Assembly (NCBI RefSeq): GCF_025698545.1
Contig: NC_068567.1
Coordinates: 4,216,001 to 4,280,000 of the forward strand
Origin: Gossypium raimondii
Taxonomy: Eukaryota; Streptophyta; Magnoliopsida; Malvales; Malvaceae
Direction: 5' to 3'
Length of the DNA: 64,000 bases
Positions 56,929-64,000 of this stretch are shown in pieces. A program made the position numbers and the translations under genes. The notes beneath the pieces are model-generated. The model had not been told where the DNA came from and searched no databases. It worked only from the letters and a program-made list of their open reading frames with translations. The first letter of the stretch is position 1. Every line of letters starts with the position of its first letter.

Positions 56929-57461
56929 TATTTATATTCGATTTAACCTTTTTGTAAGAAAATATAATTTCTAGTTTGGTAATAAGATAAGTAAAGTATG
57001 GAAATTTTCTTCATTATGATCACTCACGGGGAAGCCATGTTGTCTCGTGACATACCATAATTCCACCATTATCGTTTCCTCGTGCCAATATTAATATTCC
57101 ATCCCAAGATATTCAATTTATAGAGAATATCATATATTATTTTTTTAAAATATATTAAGGTTTTATGCAGTGGTGAAGTAAAAAAAAAATACTCAAGGGG
57201 TTTGATTAAATTATAACTTTTTGATGGGTCAAACTGAAATTTTACTATTTTATTATAGATAACAATTTTTGGGTGCTTGTTCGATGGTAGGAGATGAGAG
57301 TAACACGGTTCAAACCTATGTCAGATGGGTATATGAGATTGACAATATTAAGAGTAAGGGATAGAGGTAAAGGTCACCTCTATGTTATTATTGCTAATTC
57401 TTGTTAAATTGTTTCCACATCGGTTACGTTCTTTATTAACTGCGGATATCTCAACTTGGTG

Positions 57462-57800
57462 TTAATTGATTTTAAGTTGGATGCTTAACATCGTATTTAA
57501 CGTCCAAGTTGTGTTCTGTTGTTATTGTCTATTTTCTGACCAATAACCCTTTCGAGTTTGTTACATTATAACCTCTTTTGTCTTCATGAGTATTAATTCG
57601 ATTTTGTATTATTTGTGATGCCAATTAACTTTAAGTTGGATGCTTAACATCATATTTAACGCCCAAGTTTTGTTCTATTGTTATTGTCTATTTTCTGACC
57701 CAATAACCCTTTCGAGTTTGTTACATTATAACCTCTTTTGTCTTCGTGAGTATTAATTCGATTTTGTATTATCTGCGATGCCAATTAACTTTAAGTTGGG
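57462..57800 (+). repeat. ~160-bp tandem duplication (2.1 units)
   Basis: TTTAAGTTGG starts at 57,471, 57,630 and 57,790. The two full units are nearly identical, including AACCCTTTCGAGTTTGTTAC, so the duplication is recent. No function seen. Confidence 0.9.
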
Positions 57801-58635
57801 TGCTTAAAAATCCCATATACGTCAACATGAAACGGTCGTCCCTATACGTCAGCATGAGGTACATATGGTATGTCATGTGCCACTTTTTGGTTATTCTGTC
57901 AACCACATAAATTTTTAACAGTATAAATGTACAGTAACTAATTTACCCATTTTTAAGTCAAAAAGTAAAATACAACTCGACTCCTAATTCAAAAACCCCT
58001 ATAATACTTTTACCCAAAAAAAATTAAAAAAATGAATTAGTGGTTCCATAGTAGGTATGATTTGAGGTCTAAATTATATACATAGATATAGAATTAAGGT
58101 TTAGGCATACATAATATTGAAATTTTACTTTAGCCCTAACTTAAACCTAATCCACATTAAACTTTTACTTTACAACCGTTAATAATAAAAACAATATTAA
58201 TTAGAACACCATGTGATGGTCTGACAGTCGAGAGTGTTCACTGTTCAAAATATGGCTTGAATTCTAATCGCATTTGTTGTTCGGGTTTTACCCTATTATT
58301 GTAATTTACTAATTCACCAAAAAACATTAATTTATATAATTTTAATTAGTGATATGTTACGGATGAAAACATTAATTTGATGCTAATTATTACTTTTGGT
58401 TGGATTAATTGGATTCCTTTAATTTTATAGGTGATCATAATTCATTGATTTTTGGACGTTAGTGCCCCACAATTAATACAAATTTATTTTACTTAAATAT
58501 TTCTACTAATTAATATCATTAAATAAAATAAATAGGGTTTATTTTCTACAATTTTTCTATAGTTGTGTAAATCACTCAATGGGTACTTTTTCTTTTAAAT
58601 AATAATTATAAAACTTTATAAGTTTAAATACGAAA

Positions 58636-59385
58636 TGACAAAGTTAGTTTATATTTTTTTGTCAATTTAGTCCTTATTTTTAGCTAAATTTCACATTCAA
58701 CCTTTTAAAAGAGTCGGATTTGATATAAATCTTTAAAAAAGAGTCGAATTGTTTTTTAATGAAAATATCGACCCAAACGTTTTGAATTTTTATGAACTTT
58801 TTTAATATATTTTTAAATTATCTATCGTTAGGGATCGACCCTTGTAAACAACGAGAAAGAAGGAGTAGAGAAAATTGGGCACACGAATTTACATGGAAAA
58901 ACTTGTAATGGAGAAATTCAAAATAAACCCTAACCAGAATACAAAACTCTCTGACTAAAATACAGAATTCCCTTAAAACTTCTCAAGGCCTGATTGAAAT
59001 GTCTTTGGAATAATCAGAGTTTAACTGGGAAAAGTAACCCTGTTGAAAATACGCAGCTGCTTTGTGACGTCACATGCTTCCTCGTAGGAATGTTACATTT
59101 GCTTCGATTCTTATTGCGTCGAGTGCCTGCAAAATGTCTGGAAATGTGAGGCACACTCTACATTTATTAACGTAACATATAAGATTAATAGTATCACGCC
59201 AGCATAAACTACATATGAATTGTCACGTGAATTACCATGCCAACATCATTAAAAAACAACTATTTTAGTGAAAATTTCCGTTAAAAAATGATTTACTCTT
59301 TTTGAAAAAGATAATAATCAAATTTAAATCAAATTAACAAAAAATGTGAACATTGAAGATTAAATTTATTATTATCCCAATTTGT
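58636..59385. mobile_element. Foldback MITE split by another insertion
   Basis: Outer arms 'tttttttgtcaatttagtcctt' (58,655) and 'aaattaacaaaaaatgtgaac' (59,332) are complementary, as in the elements at 54,265. Between ~58,825 and ~59,155 is an unrelated, less AT-rich segment (GGGATCGACCCTTG... GCAAAATGTCTGG) that looks like a fragment of a second transposon or LTR. Confidence 0.5.
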
Positions 59386-61249
59386 AATACAATATTTATA
59401 ATATATATGCATGTCGACATTGTTAGCCATAAAGCTAATGGTCCCCTCTCGTTAAATGCAGCATATAAAAAATAAATAATTTCAACCAATTTTATAAATT
59501 ACAATCCAAGAAAAAGTTGAAAATTTTATTTTATTTTATTTTTATCTAAACAAAAAAAAAGTTTTTATGTGAACAACTACAAATTTCATTGATTTTTTTT
59601 TTGTTTTTATTTTTTTAGTAAATTACAATAACAGGGTAAAATCCGAACAATCTACGCGACTAGCGTGACTCAAGCCCATTCCACACTTGAGGCGGTAAAC
59701 ACCTTTGACCATAGGCCATCACATGAGATTTTTTTTGTTTATTTATATTATTACTAGAAAAATAATATCGAATAATTAAAAAAAGATTTTTATCATATTT
59801 TCAAAATTACTATTTATAATAATAAAAATGTTGTGAGTTACTATATTTATTATAAATAATGGATTTTCATAATTAGGAAAACGATGTATTTAATTACAAT
59901 TAATATAATAATTTTAATATTCATGTTTAAGATTTCAATACTTTGATATTTGATATTTACACAATTAATATATTAATATATATAATTAATTAAATAATTT
60001 ATTGGACCGATAAATAATTTATTAACGTCGTTTAAAAATTTTTAACTGTTGTCAACAAAACCCTCAGTAATTAAATTGTTAAAAATATATAACTGTTAAT
60101 AAGCTGTAAATATGATTTTTAAAGTACCATCAAAGTTATCAAATTTACTAGGTCCGAGAAAAACAAACTGAAAATCGATGGTTAAATTCCATGGAAGGTC
60201 CTTGTATCATGTGTTATTTTTGGATTTAGTCCTTCTATTCTATAACTTGATTAATTTTAGAGGTCAAATTGTTAATTTTGTTAATTAATTTGATATTTTT
60301 TAACAGTTTGATAAATATTATTACAATTTCCTTTTTTTGTCTTTTTAAATGTGTAAAAATATTATTCAATTATACGAGAAATTGTTAATGTGTAAATGCC
60401 ACGTCATTATATACACATAAATAACTTTAATTAGGATAAATTATTATAAAATTTTGTTAGGTGTTAAAATTAAATTGTAATTTTATGATGGTAAAATGTA
60501 ATTTTATCATTTTAATAACTTATATCTTTATAATTTTAAAAGATTAAATCAAATTTTCATCATTTTTAGAGGAAGGCTAAAGTGTAATTTTATTTTTATT
60601 AATTTAAAATTTTAAAAATTTTAAAGGACCTAAATAAAATTTTCTATTTTAAGGCCCCTGCCACCTCCTAAGCCCTGTTGATAAACATATTATATTTATA
60701 TTTATATTTGAATAAATTTAGAAAAAGAAACTGGCATATAATAAATGTTAAACAAAAATCTTTAGTATACAAGTGGAGTTTTTAGACTCTACTAGTAGGG
60801 TTAGGAGTTAACAAGTATGAATATAATAAAATATTTAAAAAAGAGATATATGTCAATATTTTAAGGTTAATTGTAGAATAAAAACAACACCTTATACTTT
60901 TTTTTTGTCTACTTTGGTATGTAAACTTGATTGCTAGATCCATTTTGATCCGTGAAATTAACAAATGTAGAAATTTGATAATGTGATACTTCGAGATTAT
61001 GCCATGTCATCACTTGAAAATAAAATAATATTTTAAAATTTTCATATAAAACGTGGCACAGTCTTAGAGTGACACGTATCAAATTTTGATGGATTCCAAG
61101 TTGAAGGACTTTAGCTAAAAAAGCAAAAAAGTTCAAGGACCAAAGTGGATGTAATGATAAATTTAGGGAGTAGCCTTATTAATTTTTAAACCATACCAAA
61201 TCCAACCATTACGGTAAAGTAAAAGCTCAAACAATTTTTTTTTTTCCTT
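59386..61249. other. AT-rich intergenic region with repeats
   Basis: A copy of the dispersed 'ctttagccttcct' repeat lies inverted at 60,440–60,675. About 60,905–61,150 is another foldback (arms 'actttggt' and 'accaaagt'). No gene seen. Confidence 0.5.
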
Positions 61250-61799
61250 CATCAATTTGTTTTCCCTCCAAAACGAATAGAAAAGAAGAAGAAGAAGAGA
61301 AAGACAATGAAAGAGAAAACAAAAAGGAAGAAAGATTATAAATAGTATCGAAAAATCCAGTAAAAAAAGTAGTGAGTGGAAGGGCAAAGAAAGGAACATG
61401 AACAACTCCGTAGAATGATGTTTCTTTTACTTTATTATAGTGTTAAAGTGAGGAGAAAAAAAATTCAGAGTTTTAGCAATGGAAATGTTAGGACATCTGT
61501 AGACAAAAGTGGGCCTCTTTCTCTTTCTTTTTCTCTCTATCTCTTTTCCCTTTGGCTGTAAATTGTAATCTAAGCAAATCTAAATTTTGGGTTTTTTTTT
61601 TTTTTTACATTCCAATATCACTGTCTCTGTCCACGAGAAAAATCCCAAGCTATCCCAATTTTCCCGCTTCTTCTTGGTGTTCTTTGTATCTTTCTTATTA
61701 GCTTGGGAGTTAAAGCAGATTGATAGAAAAAAAAAGAGGGACCATTTTCAAACAGTTTTTGTGAGAGTGAGGAGTTTTCTTTTCTTTTCTTCTGTGGAA
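61250..61799 (+). promoter_or_regulatory. Promoter and 5' leader of the TSO1-like gene
   Basis: GA-rich then pyrimidine-rich sequence (CTTTCTCTTTCTTTTTCTCTCT near 61,515 as a theme) precedes the ATG at 61,800. CT-rich leaders are common in plant 5' UTRs. I see no convincing TATA box, so the exact start site is not assigned. The open frames here are shadows of low complexity. Confidence 0.45.
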
Positions 61800-64000
61800 A
61801 TGATGGATACCCCAGAGAAGGCCCAGATTAGTTCTTCACTTTCTAAGTTCGAGGTAGTGATTTTCTTCAACTATTTGATCTATTTGGGGGAAGCCCTTCT
61901 TTTTGGTTTTGGTTTTTCTGATGCGCTGCATGTGTTTGGATTTTGGTCTCTGTGAGTGAGTTGATCTTCATCCTTATGGATTTTCAATTTTGTTTCCTAA
62001 AATTCCATTCTTTTGGTTGATAGTCTTACTGTGTGTGTGTGGGCGGGGGGGGGCGGCGGGGGGCGGGGGTTGAATTGTTTACTTTCATGTGAATTAGATC
62101 TCTGGGTGGAATTCAAGTTTTTGACACTGTTTTTTGCCTTCTGATTTCTGGGTTTCTTTTTTTTTCCTGCTTTTGGTGTGTTTAATGATAGGGCTTACAA
62201 TTGAGTTTTTTTTTTTAATGATTTACTCTTTTTTTTCTTCAACTCATCTTTCTAGGCTTCGTTTTTTTAAGTCTTCTTTTATGTTAATTTTTTTTTTCTC
62301 TTGGCTCACAGACATTGTACTGAATTCAGTTGAAATTTTTAGTCACTGCTTTTTTTGTTCTTGTTCTTCCTCAGATTAAGGCCAAAATTGATGTAAACAG
62401 TACATTGAAGATCCATTATTTACATCTATGCTTTGCTTTGCTTTTGTTTTTTACTCACTGAACTTTTCTTTCAATAATTGTCCATGGCAGAATTGTCTTC
62501 TTTTTCCACTGAAAGTCTCTCTCTTTCTCTCTGGAAATCATAATTTTGGTCCTGATTTGAACCAATTGTTAGTTTTTTAAAGAGATTTGAAAAGATTTGC
62601 TATTGCAGCAGTATAGATTTGTCACTTCCCTGCTATTGTATTCATCTATGTTGCAAAAACCTTTGGATTTCAGATAAGCATTTGGTTTGGGTCAAAAGAT
62701 GTTTTAAGGGAAATATTTTAGAACTTGATTAATTAAGCTTCTGATATTAATTTTGTAACATTTTTTTCCCAGGATTCCCCAGTCTTTAACTACATCAACA
62801 GCCTTTCCCCCATCAAACCAGTCAAATCCATACATGTTACGCAGACGTTCAACCCGCTTAGCTTCGCATCGCTTCCATCTATTTTCACTTCACCCCATGT
62901 CAGCTCTCACAAGGAATCTAGATTCCTGAAAAGGTAATGAACTAGTATTTTATAGAGTCTTGATTGTTTGATTTCATGCCTTATTCTTGTTTTTTTTAGT
63001 CGATACTAACTATTCTTTCTTTGCTGGCATAGCTATACAGATCCATTGAAACCCGAGTCGTCTTCTGCGGATGGGACTAAAGTTAGAACAAATGAGGAGG
63101 CGGGTGCGGATGCACAGGAGAATTTTGATCAAGGAGTTTCCCGGGGTGAGACTTCTTTTGAGATGCCTAATGAACCTTCAAGGATTGCAATTGGGCTGCC
63201 ACAAACTTTAAAGTATGATTGCGGTAGCCCCGACTGTGATGCAACACCTTGTGTTATCAAGACAACTTGTGTCTCAGACACATCTCTCGCAATTGTTCCA
63301 TTTGTTCAAGAGGCCTCTGAAAAAGGCTTATCTGATGGAGTGGAAATACGGGACACTTTCCAGGTTGAGCAAAAAAGGGATACTATAGGATCTGAGTGGG
63401 AGAGTTTGATTTCTGATACATCTGACCTATTGATTTTTAATTCCCCCAATGATTCGGAGGCTTTTAGGGGTGTGATTCAGAAATCTTTGGACCCTGGTGT
63501 TCTTATTTCTCAGTTCTCACAAGATGATATCAATGAGGCATGCCAAACTACTGTTGATTTGGACAAGTATAAAGATCAAACTGAAGGAGCCGTAGAGATG
63601 AACGAGATGAACCCTGTGAATGAAAGTTTTGAGGACGCTAGTGTGACTAACTTCATATCTGGCAGTCTGACTGATTACATGGAAACTCGCATGTCAGCCC
63701 CATATTCTTTTAAGGTAAAAGATGCTGTAATTAACAACATTCGGTGAGCTCAAGTGTAATGAGCAATTTCTTTGGTTGTTTATGCAACAATTCGATATTT
63801 TCTCCTGAGAATTAGCATGAAAGTTCTCTCTCTTGATTGGCTTTTACTGACAATGCTTTTATATGTTTCTGCACAGCCCGATTCTAATTTGCATCGTGGG
63901 TTCAGGCGGCGCTGTTTAGACTTTGAGATGCTGGCAGCTCGGAGGAAGAACTTAGATGGCGGTTCAACTACCAACTCTTCTACAGATAACAAATTGGTGC
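61800..64000 (+). CDS. TCX: TSO1 / tesmin-like CXC domain protein, N-terminal part (runs off right edge)
   Basis: Exons visible: 61,800–61,853, 62,773–62,933, 63,033–63,714 and 63,877 to the edge; phases 0, 2, 0; GT–AG. They encode ~340 residues. Diagnostic N-terminal motif: [23 protein letters not shown] (split by intron 1 exactly after SKFE), then [14 protein letters not shown], a long acidic poorly conserved segment, and [10 protein letters not shown] in exon 4, which in this family precedes the two cysteine-rich CXC repeats. The CXC repeats are expected just beyond the window. Known role: DNA-binding nuclear proteins related to animal LIN54 that restrain cell division and organise meristem and floral cells. 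Start: ATG at 61,800 or the adjacent ATG at 61,803. TSO1 versus SOL/TCX2 cannot be separated from this portion. Confidence 0.93.
62036..62070 (+). repeat. G-rich tract in intron 1 of the TSO1-like gene
   Basis: A GT run followed by several G runs of three or more (GGGCGGGGGGGGGCGGCGGG) on the coding strand. It can form a G-quadruplex in DNA or pre-mRNA; such tracts are unusual in this AT-rich window. Confidence 0.6.

Overview
This is a stretch of plant nuclear chromosome: AT-rich, with intron-containing genes, TATA-box promoters, GT–AG splice sites and many small non-autonomous transposons. Gene content is eudicot. The dispersed-repeat style suggests Malvaceae (cotton or a relative), but that is inference, not proof. 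Six gene families and their exon structures can be read directly. The spliced models below were built by following reading phase across each junction.

Layout, left to right. (1) 1–10,492: three GPI-anchored lipid-transfer-like genes (LTPG). One is cut by the left edge (minus) and two are complete three-exon plus-strand genes. (2) 11,435–13,158: CDC73, the parafibromin subunit of the Paf1 complex (minus, 3 exons, 413 aa). (3) 15,005–36,500: a young array of segmental duplications. It holds three GNAT acetyltransferase genes (minus), one full-length LRR receptor-like protein gene (plus, 1,130 aa), a second RLP copy cut off mid-LRR, a stray copy of a neighbouring gene's last exon, large foldback repeats and two solo-LTR-like insertions of one family. 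(4) 36,533–40,105: homocysteine S-methyltransferase (minus, 6 exons, 337 aa). (5) 40,106–48,027: gene-free, with a hAT-type MITE, a Mutator-type foldback element with an internal 148-bp repeat array, and other repeats. (6) 48,028–49,680: a Raf-like dual-specificity-type protein kinase of the MRK1 group (minus, 6 exons, 383 aa). (7) 49,681–61,799: 12 kb without genes, full of MITEs, SINEs and tandem duplications. (8) 61,800 to the right edge: the N-terminal exons of a TSO1/tesmin-like CXC protein (plus).

The conserved genes have no common pathway: lipid transfer at the cell surface, transcription elongation, methionine regeneration, signalling and meristem/cell-cycle transcription. The set LTPG + CDC73 + HMT + Raf-like kinase + TSO1-like matches, from memory, genes clustered on Arabidopsis chromosome 3 around At3g22590–At3g22780. 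The window is therefore best read as a conserved eudicot synteny block into which a lineage-specific GNAT/RLP array has grown. That array is the most dynamic part. Its duplication junctions can be located to a few bases: one falls in the last intron of HMT and one in the LRR region of the second RLP. The junction in the second RLP turns a membrane receptor into a predicted secreted LRR protein whose last codons lie antisense to the neighbouring GNAT gene.
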